Source of the DNA: Undibacterium sp. Jales W-56
GTDB lineage: Bacteria > Pseudomonadota > Gammaproteobacteria > Burkholderiales > Burkholderiaceae_D
Assembly: GCF_025548535.1 (NCBI RefSeq)
Contig: NZ_JAJLQW010000002.1
Span: forward strand, 372,001-436,000
DNA length: 64,000 nt
Direction of reading: 5' to 3'
The notes beneath the pieces are model-generated. The model did not search any database and was not told the origin of the DNA. It worked only from the letters and a program-made list of their open reading frames with translations. The first letter of the stretch is position 1. Every line of letters starts with the position of its first letter. The position numbers and the translations under genes are program-made. This document shows, piece after piece, positions 54,953 through 64,000 of the stretch.

Positions 54953-57900
54953 GGAACTTGAAAGTTTTTAATATACGAGTTAAACGTTTCCAAGGCAGTA
55001 CCTTTGCCGAGGCCGATATTTATTTGAGTGCCTTCTGCTTTAAAGAAAGCATTGCTCGAAGACCAGCCTTTGGACACTAAGGACATATCACCATATGTGC
55101 CCTTAGCAAGAACCGAAGCGTCGCGAACTCCAATACTTTCTAATGCACTGAGAGCTCCGGGTTTCATATTAAACTGAACAAGAACACCGTCATAAGCTTG
55201 TGAAAATTGCTTTGTTGGGGAAATAAATGTTTCCGCCGTTGCTGGCACTTTACCTGTAGCTACAAGTTGCTCGTAATGCTCTTTACTCATAGTACGGAAG
55301 AACGTCGTCCCTGCTGCCGCACCTTCTTCAACTGCCTTTTCACCGGAGAATAATTTCGCAAAAAAACCTGTGATCTTACCCGCACCACCGATAGATCCAG
55401 CAACCATACCGCCAGCACCAAATGGAGTTGTAAGTTTTTCTACCGCTTCAAGAGGATGGTCAAGATCGTAATTAACATTATTCTTGAGCTGTTGCCACTC
55501 CCCCTTTAAGTATTTGCCGACTTTCTCAACAACGCCTACACTGTTTGTCGCATTATTATTACCGTTCCCATTACCGCGACCATTGGCATCGCCTTTCTTA
55601 GATTCCCCCGAATTCGCTTCTCCTTGTGGATTCCTTTCTCCACTGATGATGCCACAGTTTGCACCCGGTGTTTCTGCGCAGGTCTTAGACTCGGCTGTCG
55701 CTATGGCAAACCCGGTCGGATCCGTCAGATTCGTCGGGTTATTCAGCACATAGCTATAGCGATTATAGTTCTGTCCGTTGATCGGGTCTTGGATTAATGG
55801 GTCGCCACTGAGGAAACGTGCCGTGATCGGGTCGTAGATCCGGCCGTTCATGTGGACCAGGTCGACCTGGTCGAGCATTTCATGCCCGGTGTAGCCTTTG
55901 TTGTCGAGGTGGCTGGTGCTGTTGTCCAACGGGGCGCTGCCGTCGAGGGTTCTTCTTCTGCCCCAGGCGTCGTAGGCGAGTTTTTCACTGAGGCTGCCGT
56001 CGCTGCCGCTGAGGGCGATCGGGCTGCCTAGCCGGTCTTTGTGGTGCCAGTAGAGCTCGCTGTTGCTGGCGCCGGGTTTGTCGATCTCGACACCGATGCC
56101 GCCGGGCCAGTAGGTTTTGATGGTGGTGCCGCCTTTGGTGTCGATTTCCTGGGCGCCGGCGTAGATGAGGCTGCTGCCGTCATTGCGGTCTTGGCGGACC
56201 CGCTGGTGTTCGGGGCCGTAGACGAAGTTGTCGGTGATGGTGCCGCGCTGGATTTGCACTGGCATGTCGTAGCTGGTCCAGGTGAGATTACGTCCTGCGC
56301 CGGTCTTGAGGTTGCCGTTGTTGTCGTAGGTGAAGCTGCCTTGGCTGCTGGTGCTTTGGACGGCGTGGGGGCGGATGGCGCTGCTGCCTTGGCTTGGGTA
56401 GGTGTAGCTGCCGATGCCGGTTTTGCTGCTGAGGTTGCCGGCGGGGTCGTAGCTGGTGGTTTGCAGGGCTTGGCCGCCGACCTGGCTGGTGCTGAGCCGG
56501 TTGAGGCTGTCGTAGCTGAAGCCTTCGTTGAAGCTGCCGCTGTCCCAGTATTGGGCACGTTGGGTGACGTTGCCGAGGGGGTCGTACTGGTAGCTTTCTT
56601 GCAGACGCGGGGTGCCGTTGCTGTGGACGGTGCCGCTGTCTAGTCGTCCGGTGTTGACGTTGTAGCTGCGCAGGTCAAACAGGCCGTTGCCGAGCAAGGC
56701 GCTGGTGGGTCTTTGTGCGGCGTCCTGGGTGGTGACTTGCCAGAGGATGAGTGCGCCCCGCTCGGTTCTGGCGAGATAGCCGGTGTTGTTGTAGCGGGTG
56801 TCGTAGACTTTGGCGCTGTCGCTGCCACGTTGGTAGGTGGTGCGGATCAGTCGGCCCCACAGGTCGTAGTCGGGGGTCTGGCTGTAGACCTGGCTATTGA
56901 TGAGCTGGCTGCTGCGCGACGGACGGCCGAGACTGTCGTAGGTGTGCAGGCGGCTGTAGTCTTTGGCGCTGCCGGTGAGTGTGTAGGCTTCGGCGAGTTG
57001 GCCTATGCCCTTGGCGGCGGTGTCGTAGGTCCAGCGGCTTTCCAGGTCGCTTTCATGACGGGCGGTCATGCGGTCGATGGCGTCAAATTCGATACGGGTG
57101 AATTTGCCGAGGGCGCGTTGGTTCGGGCTGGTTTGTTTCCAGGTGCGGCCAACCGGGTCTACGTCGTAATGCGTCCATCCGAGATCGGGGTCGCGCAGGT
57201 CGGTCTTGCGACCGAGTGCGTCGTACGTGACGGTGATGAGGTTGCCATTCGGATCGATGGTGCTGATGAGGTTGCCGAACGGGTCGTAACCAAAATTGTT
57301 GTTACCTCCATGGGCGTCGATGACATTGATGACACGGCCTAGTACGTCACGGGTATCAGTGCGTGTTTGTGACTTGGGATTGGTGATGATATTGACCAAT
57401 CCTTGATAGGTGGTGTGCGTGGTCAGGGCGGCGCCATTCTCATCGAGGGTGATGAGATCGGTGACGCGATTGAGGTCGTCGTAATACTGGCGTTGTGACA
57501 GATGCGCACTGTCATTGATAAAGCGCGGCTGATCGACTTCGCTGAGTCGGCCCTGGCTGTCGTAGCGTTGGTCGGTGACGATGCTACGGCCATCGAAGCC
57601 CCAGCTCATTTGACGTACCGTGTGCCCCGCGCTGTCGCTGTAGCTGACTTGCGGTACAGTGACACGGTCATTGCCGTGGAAATTCTCTGTAATGCTGGCG
57701 ACGGTGGCGTAGCTTGGGCAGTCGTTCTGGCATTGCTTGCGGTAGGAGCGTGTTTCATTGCCGTCTGCTCGCAATTCTTTGGTCACTCTGCCAAATCCAT
57801 CCGCTTGCCATGTGGTGGTGAGACCGTTGGGACCGGTCAGGCTGCTTTGCGCTCCGGTGCCTGGGTAGTAGGTGCGCGTCTCGGTATGACCCGCTGCATT

Positions 57901-60900
57901 TTTAATCGTTTGCGGAAAACGGCCACGCGGATCATAGGCCGTATCGGATTCGGTTCTTGTGGCGGATTGAGCCGTGTAAGGATCGGTCCAGGTCTGGATC
58001 TTTTTATTGACCAGTCCGAATACATTGCCTGTGCGGTCAAAGGTATTGACGACTTTGAGTGCCGTATTGTGCGGCTCGATTGTTTCTGTTTGCGGCAAAG
58101 TGGTACCCGCCAGATAGGTATAACTCGTAGTGCGAGCGAGTGTACCTGAGACAGGATCCGTTTTTTTGATGGTCTTTTTGCGGGGCAGGCCGGCTAACCA
58201 GGAGGTCTTATCGTTGTTGTACGAAATGATGGTTTCGCTAGCGAAAGTTTTTCCGGCGCCGCTTGCGGTGATTTTCTGGTTATTCAGATTGCCCCACAAA
58301 TCTTTATAGACATTGACGGTCACACTGCTGCCGAGATCACTGCCATCCAAATCTTTTTTAGTGGTATTGGTTTGAGAGATATAGGCAAATATGGTGTTAT
58401 TGCCATTGGCCTGCGGCACGATCAGATTGCTGAGAATATTAACCGTGTCTTCCAGTACGGCACTGCCATGCACGGTGACGCTACGGTTAAGCATACCTGT
58501 GTAAGGATAGCCCTGCGTCAGGTACGAAGTTTTGACGATATTATTTTGTACATCAGTGACCTGCACCAGACCAAAGCCGAGCGAGCCACGACCTGTTGCG
58601 TCGCTCAGTGCGCCTTCATAGTAGTAATTGTTTTTGATCCAATTGCCTTGCCCGTTACTGCGGCGTAATTGCTTGGCCATAACGCCGGCTGGACGCAGGA
58701 TTTGCGGATAGGTCGGCTTTTGTTCTACGCCGTTGACGTGAGTAAATGTGCTGAAAACAGTGGAGTCGTCACCGCGCGCATAATCCACCTCTTCGCGTTG
58801 TCCGACGCCATTGGTCACGCCGATGATCCGGTCCTGTGACGCAGGCACCGCCAGCGAATAAACCAGACCGGCATTTGATCCGGCGGCAGGGTCTCTGAAT
58901 ACAAAACTCGGAACGCCACTGCCATCCAGATCGAATTGTCCAATCAAGGACAGACTGGCGTGGTTATTCGGCACGGCCTGACAGGTATAAACCCCATTCG
59001 TCCAGCGGCATAGTTGTGTAGTCGCGCCGGTGTAGTCAGGATAATTAGGAACAAGATCGCCGACAATGCGCGCTACGCCGTCCCCGGTATAGTCACCGAG
59101 ATGACGAGTGACGACAGTGGATCCGGAGTTTGCCGGTGTTGGCTTGCAGTCGTATGCGGTTTCTTTACTCAGGCACGTCCACGGTGCTCCGCCAACAGTG
59201 AAGACAAAATCGGTTAATCCGTCACCGTTGATATCCCCTACCCCGCTAACGCCTTGCAGTGGTGGCAATGTCGCTCCACCAGTGCCGATCGGCGAACTGG
59301 CGACATAAGCTGATTGACATTGGATGCTCTTTTTATTAAAACAAACAGTGACACCTTCGTAGCTGCGGGAGGAGTAATTACTGTTTTGCCAGATCGAGAA
59401 AAAATCAGACACATCTTGTTTGCTGAGATCAATACCGGCAGGCCTGAAATAAGCGTAACCCAACAGACTCACATAAGGCGGTGTCTGCGGTGTGTTATCG
59501 ACGATGCTTAAGTTTTGGCATTGCACACCACTGGAAGCATGGTAAGAGCAATCAACCATCGTGCCGCTCGTACCTGTGCCGGGATAATTAATCCCAAAAT
59601 TCAAATGCATTTGGCGATCATTACGCAAATCGACGATGGTTGGCAAACCGCTCTCTGAAGAGTTGCCAGACATGCTGATCGACCTCTGTGTACAAACAAA
59701 ATTCGGCAAGCCGCCGCTGCCAGGCGTATTCAGGCAATAGCCAACCATGGCTGGCATGCCTGGTATGCGGCTCTCCAAGATGAGATCGTCGCGTCCGTCG
59801 CCGTCCAGATCAGCAAGTGCGTAATCAGTCACCAGATTTGCATCTGTTGCAAAACTTAAAGTCAAATCACTGATGGTGTCATTGGGCAAGCGAATGCGCA
59901 ATTGTCCATTGAAGACGGGCCATTTCTTTGTAAATTCCGGATCTTGGGAGCCGCTGCAATCAAGTTGTTGTCCACCATTACATTTCGCCACGTAGTTGGC
60001 GATCATAAAACTAGGTTTGCCGCTACCATCAAGATTACCTTGGACGCGCTTTTCACCCAAAGTAGCCGTTGGGAAGTATGGCAACGCAATCGAAGGCTTT
60101 TGCACATAAGCCGGTGCCGCAGCCCCCCAATCAAACGTTGTCTTAGGCAAACATTCGTTGGTTGAAGTAACGGGATTGATCGCGCAGGCTTGCATCCAGT
60201 CGACCATGCTACGGCCACTATTGGTGCTTATGGTGTAGTGCAAGGTATGGTCGCGCACCAGCGTGCCGCCATTGCCACCGGCATCCGTCCCGATGAAAGT
60301 CTGCACATGAGTCAGGCGATTGATCAGGTCATTGTGTGAGCCGCCCATATATTGGACTTGCGCGTCTGGTCGTGCCTCATAAGAGAATTTCACTGCCAGG
60401 TCGCTGGTTTGATTGGCCGTGCTATTGGCACCGTAACGAATTTGTTTTGGCGTGTATTCTCCGGTCGTGGCGTCCTGGTTATACTCCACCGTCATCACAT
60501 TACCAGAGCGATCTTGCGTACTTTTCAGCGCCCATAACAATGGCTGCCCGTCGCTACGGCCTTGCGCAGCAATTGCACTGTTAGTATCCGTACCGAACAA
60601 ATGAATCCGTCCGTCTTTACTTTCCAGCTTAAAGCCACCTCCTGCAACTGTGGTAATGCGACTAAAACTCTCTTGTTCCGTACGATACTCTGCGGTGCTA
60701 GTCCAATTCCAATAGAAGTCGTCGTAGGCAGTAGTATTGGGTGATGGCAAGGTGCCGTTAACACGTATTAAGCGCTGGCCATCCAGGCATAAACGATCGC
60801 CATGATCAAAGCTAATGCGGCCTGAATCAATGTCTTGGACAATCGTTTTATTACAGCGATGAATGGTCGACAAGCCGCCGAGTGACCAGCCCAATCCAAC

Positions 60901-63900
60901 CATACCGTTGCTGCCAAGGCTTGAGTAATTCAGTGATAAATTGGGAGACAAACCACCTGTTCCTGGTGGGATGGCCAGAGGAATGCTGTAGGTCGCAGCA
61001 CCATCATTGCCGACTGCCAAATTGCCTGGCAGGCTGCCAGCATCGGTGTTGGCAAGATGCGGCGGCGCGATCGTTACGGCGATTGGATCTGCCGGACTGG
61101 CGCCTGCTGAGCTGACTAATGTGACCGAGGTAGATGTGGACTGTGCGAGTTGATTCCCCACTCCATCAAATGCTCTGGCTGTGACAGCAAATGCGCCGAC
61201 CTGAGTTGACTTCCAGGAGGCGGTCCAGAGCGCATTGGTGTTCGACGCCGTCGCAATCAATTGTCCGTTCGCATAGAACTTCACACTAGCAACTGAGGCG
61301 GAGCTTCCTTGTGGCAAAGATACTGTCGCAGTTAAGGGAATTGTGCTGGCAATATTTAGCGTGGCACCACTGGCGGGTGCAGAAACCGTGACGCTTGCCC
61401 CATTATTTGCATCAACATAAATCAGGTTTTGTACAGAAAACAGGGTACTGCTGCCTTTTCTGACTTTGGCATAGACAACATAAGGGGTTGCACTACTTGG
61501 TAACGCTGCTTTGCTTGCAAAATAGGTGTTGCCTGTTGCATCAGTTGAGTCTACGGCTGCGGTAATCCATTCATCATTGATATTGAACGCAACTTCATCA
61601 TAAGGAGCACTACCGTTGAGTAGTTTTGCCTGCATAAATACGTTAGCGGGACCCGGATAGTGATCGCCGTTGGCGGGCGTTGCCATTGCAATACGCAGGC
61701 TGCCAGGCATATTGCAGAGTCCGTCACTGCAAGGTAAGACAGTGGTAGCACCCATTGTGCTTTGCACTTGTACATAAAGTGCCGCACCAGGATATTGACT
61801 AGTAAAACTGCTGAGATCAAAGTTGAAATGATGTGCAGATCCCGCTGTATGGCATTGTGTTTGCACGGCGATGTTATCAACTTCTGTCGCGACACCTGCC
61901 GTACCTGCTCCGATCAGTGCGCCGCCCAGGCTAGCCGGTGCGTTAACATAAACTTGGAAGTTTAAGGCTTGAGCCACGGTGTCCTGGCAAGCCCAGCCAT
62001 AAAGAATAGGTACATTCGCCGCATTGCTACGTACCCCGCTCACTGCACCAAGTAAGGTACTGTCAGTCACGTTGACAATAACAGGTACAGAATCAGTCAC
62101 ATTGTTGGAGTTATCGGTACTACGCAGCTTGAAGCGATACGTTCCCGTAGGAGCGGCATAGGTATAGTTCAGAGTTAGTGAAGCAGTTGTGCCGGTCGCT
62201 GTTTGTATTGGCGTAGCGTCATATCCGCTGCCGGTGTCTTTAAACAATTCCAGTTTAACGACTTGCTGATCGTCAGTTCCAGTTCCTTTAATCACGATAT
62301 TCGTCGTGGAACCTGGAGCAATCCTGAAATTGGTGGGCGTAATATTTAATATAGCTGTCGGTGGATTACCTACGGCGGAAACGACACTCACCATCGCAGT
62401 GTTTGACGTACTTACCGCATTATTATTGTCATAGGCTTTCGCGACGACGTTGTGATTCCCCAATGCCGGACTGGTCCATGTAAAGGTGTATGGCGCTTGT
62501 GTCACCGTAGCCAATAAATTGCCGTCGCCGTAGAACTCCACTTTTTGCACAACACCGTCACTGTCGCTGGCATTAGCAGTGACAGCAATACCACCTGTTG
62601 GTGTAGCTTGGGCCGGGGCAGAAAGGGTAATTGTCGGTGGCGCATTGACTCTACCTGTGACAGCAATACTTGTGCCTTGAACACCAAGATTATCTGTCGC
62701 TACCGCCGTGACACTATAGTTGCCAATCGGTGGAGTAACCCAACTGAAGTTGTAGGGAGACGTAGTTACGACTCCTATTGATGTGCCACCGTTAAAAAAC
62801 TGCACATTGGAAATTGTTGCGCTACCTGCACCAGTCGCAGTTGCACTGAAATTGATTACATCAGAAACGTTATATACGCTGCCGTTGCCTGGCCCGCTCA
62901 AAGTGATTGCGGGAACATTCGAAGGTGCCGTTACCGTGACTGTGTACACCGGAGAGTCACCCTGCAAGCCTCCGATAGTGTAAGAACGCAGATAGATTTG
63001 ATGTGTACCGACCGCAAAATTTGCATAGCGTGCGTTATTTCTGGTCGTATTTACAGGTTCTCCAAACTTATAGGTTACCGTGTAAGAAATACTGTCTAGG
63101 ACCGTATTACCTTCTCTGAGTTCGACCTTATTTACAGAATCAGTGCCACTTGTGGCGTTGACGGTATAACTGATGCCAGCATTTAAGGTTCCACCAGCGC
63201 CGGCGACGCCGCCGGTAGTTGTCGCCTGAACGGCAATATAGTTAATATCCGAGGAGCCTGGTGTACCAACCGTCATACTAATTGGACTGGATGTAGTTTG
63301 CGCGCCAAGATCGTCGGTCGCTACTGCGGTAATGCTATAAACACCAACGGGGGCATTGTTCCAGATATAGCTGTATGGACTGGAAGTGGCTGTGCCGATT
63401 AAAACACCACCGTGATAAAACGCGACACTCGCAATGGTTCCATCGCTATCAGTTGCTGATGCAGTCAACAACGGACTTGCTGTTGTACTGAATACAGCGC
63501 CATTTGTCGGTGCGGTAATGCTAACGGTGGGAGGTGTGTTATTCGCAACAATCACCGTTACGGCGTTACTGAGTCCCGTCGCCAATGCATTGTCCGTTGC
63601 TCGCAATTGCAAGGTATGCGTGCCGATTGCCAAATTGACTGGTACATTGATGCTGGCAGCAGAGACAGTAGCGATAACACTGGCACCGTCCAGTAATTCT
63701 AGTTGTGTCACGCTACCATCGGCATCCGAACCCGCCCCTACTACAGTGACGCTCGCGGTGGTGCCTGTCGTTAATACATAGCGAGCATTCGTTAAAGGAG
63801 AACTTATGTTGGCGGTAGGAGCGCTATTGCCGGTAACCGTAATGTTTGCTACTGCGCTCAATCCAGTGACGGATTGATTGTCGGTTGCACGAAGACTGAT

Positions 63901-64000
63901 GGCGTGGGCTCCGGTACCCAAGGCAACTGAAGTATTGATGCTCAGTGTAGTTGATATGCCAGAAACAGAGGAGATAGGCGTACCATTGTCTAAGATTTCC
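54949..64000 (-). CDS. Giant Rhs/SpvB-type polymorphic toxin, 5'-partial
   Basis: At least 3,016 residues are in the window; the N-terminus lies beyond the right edge. In order: several Big_7-like Ig repeats (about 64.0-61.1 kb; for example KVEFYGDGNLLATVTQAPYT); an SpvB domain (about 61.0 kb; GLSPNLSLNYSSLGSNGMVG); FG-GAP/VCBS-like calcium loops (DLDGDGRDD, DINGDGLTD); then YD/RHS repeats and the core end at about 55.7 kb (RFLSGDPLIQDPINGQNY). The last about 250 residues are the variable tip: a Gly/Asn-rich linker, a hydrophobic stretch, then TTFFRTMSKEHYEQLVATGK and FFKAEGTQINIGLGKGTALE. I recognise the tip only as a recurrent Rhs C-terminal domain without known activity. The RHS shell encapsulates and delivers such toxins to neighbouring cells. 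Confidence 0.92.
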   Translation of the reverse strand, partial: EILDNGTPISSVSGISTTLSINTSVALGTGAHAISLRATDNQSVTGLSAVANITVTGNSAPTANISSPLTNARYVLTTGTTASVTVVGAGSDADGSVTQLELLDGASVIATVSAASINVPVNLAIGTHTLQLRATDNALATGLSNAVTVIVANNTPPTVSITAPTNGAVFSTTASPLLTASATDSDGTIASVAFYHGGVLIGTATSSPYSYIWNNAPVGVYSITAVATDDLGAQTTSSPISMTVGTPGSSDINYIAVQATTTGGVAGAGGTLNAGISYTVNATSGTDSVNKVELREGNTVLDSISYTVTYKFGEPVNTTRNNARYANFAVGTHQIYLRSYTIGGLQGDSPVYTVTVTAPSNVPAITLSGPGNGSVYNVSDVINFSATATGAGSATISNVQFFNGGTSIGVVTTSPYNFSWVTPPIGNYSVTAVATDNLGVQGTSIAVTGRVNAPPTITLSAPAQATPTGGIAVTANASDSDGVVQKVEFYGDGNLLATVTQAPYTFTWTSPALGNHNVVAKAYDNNNAVSTSNTAMVSVVSAVGNPPTAILNITPTNFRIAPGSTTNIVIKGTGTDDQQVVKLELFKDTGSGYDATPIQTATGTTASLTLNYTYAAPTGTYRFKLRSTDNSNNVTDSVPVIVNVTDSTLLGAVSGVRSNAANVPILYGWACQDTVAQALNFQVYVNAPASLGGALIGAGTAGVATEVDNIAVQTQCHTAGSAHHFNFDLSSFTSQYPGAALYVQVQSTMGATTVLPCSDGLCNMPGSLRIAMATPANGDHYPGPANVFMQAKLLNGSAPYDEVAFNINDEWITAAVDSTDATGNTYFASKAALPSSATPYVVYAKVRKGSSTLFSVQNLIYVDANNGASVTVSAPASGATLNIASTIPLTATVSLPQGSSASVASVKFYANGQLIATASNTNALWTASWKSTQVGAFAVTARAFDGVGNQLAQSTSTSVTLVSSAGASPADPIAVTIAPPHLANTDAGSLPGNLAVGNDGAATYSIPLAIPPGTGGLSPNLSLNYSSLGSNGMVGLGWSLGGLSTIHRCNKTIVQDIDSGRISFDHGDRLCLDGQRLIRVNGTLPSPNTTAYDDFYWNWTSTAEYRTEQESFSRITTVAGGGFKLESKDGRIHLFGTDTNSAIAAQGRSDGQPLLWALKSTQDRSGNVMTVEYNQDATTGEYTPKQIRYGANSTANQTSDLAVKFSYEARPDAQVQYMGGSHNDLINRLTHVQTFIGTDAGGNGGTLVRDHTLHYTISTNSGRSMVDWMQACAINPVTSTNECLPKTTFDWGAAAPAYVQKPSIALPYFPTATLGEKRVQGNLDGSGKPSFMIANYVAKCNGGQQLDCSGSQDPEFTKKWPVFNGQLRIRLPNDTISDLTLSFATDANLVTDYALADLDGDGRDDLILESRIPGMPAMVGYCLNTPGSGGLPNFVCTQRSISMSGNSSESGLPTIVDLRNDRQMHLNFGINYPGTGTSGTMVDCSYHASSGVQCQNLSIVDNTPQTPPYVSLLGYAYFRPAGIDLSKQDVSDFFSIWQNSNYSSRSYEGVTVCFNKKSIQCQSAYVASSPIGTGGATLPPLQGVSGVGDINGDGLTDFVFTVGGAPWTCLSKETAYDCKPTPANSGSTVVTRHLGDYTGDGVARIVGDLVPNYPDYTGATTQLCRWTNGVYTCQAVPNNHASLSLIGQFDLDGSGVPSFVFRDPAAGSNAGLVYSLAVPASQDRIIGVTNGVGQREEVDYARGDDSTVFSTFTHVNGVEQKPTYPQILRPAGVMAKQLRRSNGQGNWIKNNYYYEGALSDATGRGSLGFGLVQVTDVQNNIVKTSYLTQGYPYTGMLNRSVTVHGSAVLEDTVNILSNLIVPQANGNNTIFAYISQTNTTKKDLDGSDLGSSVTVNVYKDLWGNLNNQKITASGAGKTFASETIISYNNDKTSWLAGLPRKKTIKKTDPVSGTLARTTSYTYLAGTTLPQTETIEPHNTALKVVNTFDRTGNVFGLVNKKIQTWTDPYTAQSATRTESDTAYDPRGRFPQTIKNAAGHTETRTYYPGTGAQSSLTGPNGLTTTWQADGFGRVTKELRADGNETRSYRKQCQNDCPSYATVASITENFHGNDRVTVPQVSYSDSAGHTVRQMSWGFDGRSIVTDQRYDSQGRLSEVDQPRFINDSAHLSQRQYYDDLNRVTDLITLDENGAALTTHTTYQGLVNIITNPKSQTRTDTRDVLGRVINVIDAHGGNNNFGYDPFGNLISTIDPNGNLITVTYDALGRKTDLRDPDLGWTHYDVDPVGRTWKQTSPNQRALGKFTRIEFDAIDRMTARHESDLESRWTYDTAAKGIGQLAEAYTLTGSAKDYSRLHTYDSLGRPSRSSQLINSQVYSQTPDYDLWGRLIRTTYQRGSDSAKVYDTRYNNTGYLARTERGALILWQVTTQDAAQRPTSALLGNGLFDLRSYNVNTGRLDSGTVHSNGTPRLQESYQYDPLGNVTQRAQYWDSGSFNEGFSYDSLNRLSTSQVGGQALQTTSYDPAGNLSSKTGIGSYTYPSQGSSAIRPHAVQSTSSQGSFTYDNNGNLKTGAGRNLTWTSYDMPVQIQRGTITDNFVYGPEHQRVRQDRNDGSSLIYAGAQEIDTKGGTTIKTYWPGGIGVEIDKPGASNSELYWHHKDRLGSPIALSGSDGSLSEKLAYDAWGRRRTLDGSAPLDNSTSHLDNKGYTGHEMLDQVDLVHMNGRIYDPITARFLSGDPLIQDPINGQNYNRYSYVLNNPTNLTDPTGFAIATAESKTCAETPGANCGIISGERNPQGEANSGESKKGDANGRGNGNGNNNATNSVGVVEKVGKYLKGEWQQLKNNVNYDLDHPLEAVEKLTTPFGAGGMVAGSIGGAGKITGFFAKLFSGEKAVEEGAAAGTTFFRTMSKEHYEQLVATGKVPATAETFISPTKQFSQAYDGVLVQFNMKPGALSALESIGVRDASVLAKGTYGDMSLVSKGWSSSNAFFKAEGTQINIGLGKGTALETFNSYIKNFQVP
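55708..57343 (-). repeat. 1.64-kb direct repeat, copy in the main rhs gene
   Basis: This is the partner of 51949-53584, inside the main rhs gene. Its downstream boundary is the point where the two toxin tips diverge (NPTNLTDPTGF). Its upstream boundary is where the orphan copy meets a stop codon. Confidence 0.92.

Noticed and set aside
61000-64000. Repeated Ig-like units considered as a DNA tandem repeat or CRISPR-like array
   Set aside because: The similarity is at protein level only; unit lengths and DNA sequence vary, as expected for diverged Ig domains.

Overview
The window looks like a betaproteobacterial chromosome, most likely Burkholderiales and plausibly family Oxalobacteraceae (for example an Undibacterium-like organism; the genus is a guess). 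The basis is gene content and order: divergent ppsA/ppsR, the run maf-yceD-rpmF-plsX-fabH-fabD-fabG-acpP-fabF-ygfX-rpoE-rseA-rseB-mucD, the ispD-ispF pair, and mfd followed by serB. The left 37 kb reads as core chromosome. The right 26 kb is accessory DNA, visibly more AT-rich up to about 50 kb and then dominated by a GC-rich Rhs locus.

Layout. 1-2.5 kb: the 5' part of a membrane-anchored fusion of a NodB polysaccharide deacetylase, a caspase-like (C14) protease and TPR repeats; it runs off the left edge. 2.9-6.4 kb: an nfeD / stomatin-like / flotillin-like membrane-microdomain operon. 6.8-10.3 kb: PEP synthase and its regulatory kinase, divergently transcribed. 10.4-12.1 kb: an RNA 2'-O-methyltransferase, rnhB and a glutaredoxin-like protein. 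12.4-16.9 kb: the sigma-E envelope-stress operon (rpoE, rseA, rseB, mucD) with a candidate sigma-E autoregulatory promoter overlapping the end of ygfX. 16.9-23.5 kb: the fatty-acid synthesis cluster with rpmF and yceD. 23.7-26.5 kb: maf, a tetrapyrrole-methylase-type methyltransferase and a YqhD-type aldehyde reductase. 26.6-32.8 kb: a DUF4404 protein, ispF, ispD, mfd and serB. 33.0-35.6 kb: an aminoglycoside-phosphotransferase-like/acyl-CoA dehydrogenase pair behind a candidate palindromic operator. 35.9-37.5 kb: an EamA exporter and a GNAT acetyltransferase.

At 37.6-38.0 kb the character changes. There is an integrase-like N-terminal fragment, a terminator-like hairpin and a 19-bp piece of a tRNA-Ser 3' end that looks like an attachment-site scar. 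An ardA antirestriction gene, a coiled-coil membrane protein and two broken genes follow. From 40.7 to 50.1 kb lies a tightly packed eleven-gene minus-strand operon. It encodes a hybrid type II secretion / type IV pilus machine: PilO-, PilP/GspC-, secretin-, four prepilin-, GspF-, GspE-, PilM- and PilN-like proteins. The secretin carries a cohesin-like C-terminal domain. No prepilin peptidase or retraction ATPase is present in the window.

From 50.2 kb to the right edge lies a polymorphic-toxin locus. A giant Rhs/SpvB-type protein (more than 3,000 residues in the window, N-terminus off the edge) ends in a variable C-terminal domain and is followed by its likely immunity gene. Downstream sits an orphan module made of a 5'-truncated rhs copy with about 1.64 kb nearly identical to the main gene, a different toxin tip and a different immunity gene (CdiI_2-like). 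A 78-bp rhs scrap still further downstream suggests an earlier, decayed module. Recombination through the 1.64-kb repeat could exchange the toxin tip of the main gene. This Rhs array and the neighbouring hybrid secretion operon are the most interesting accessory systems. The NodB-caspase-TPR fusion is the most unusual single protein.
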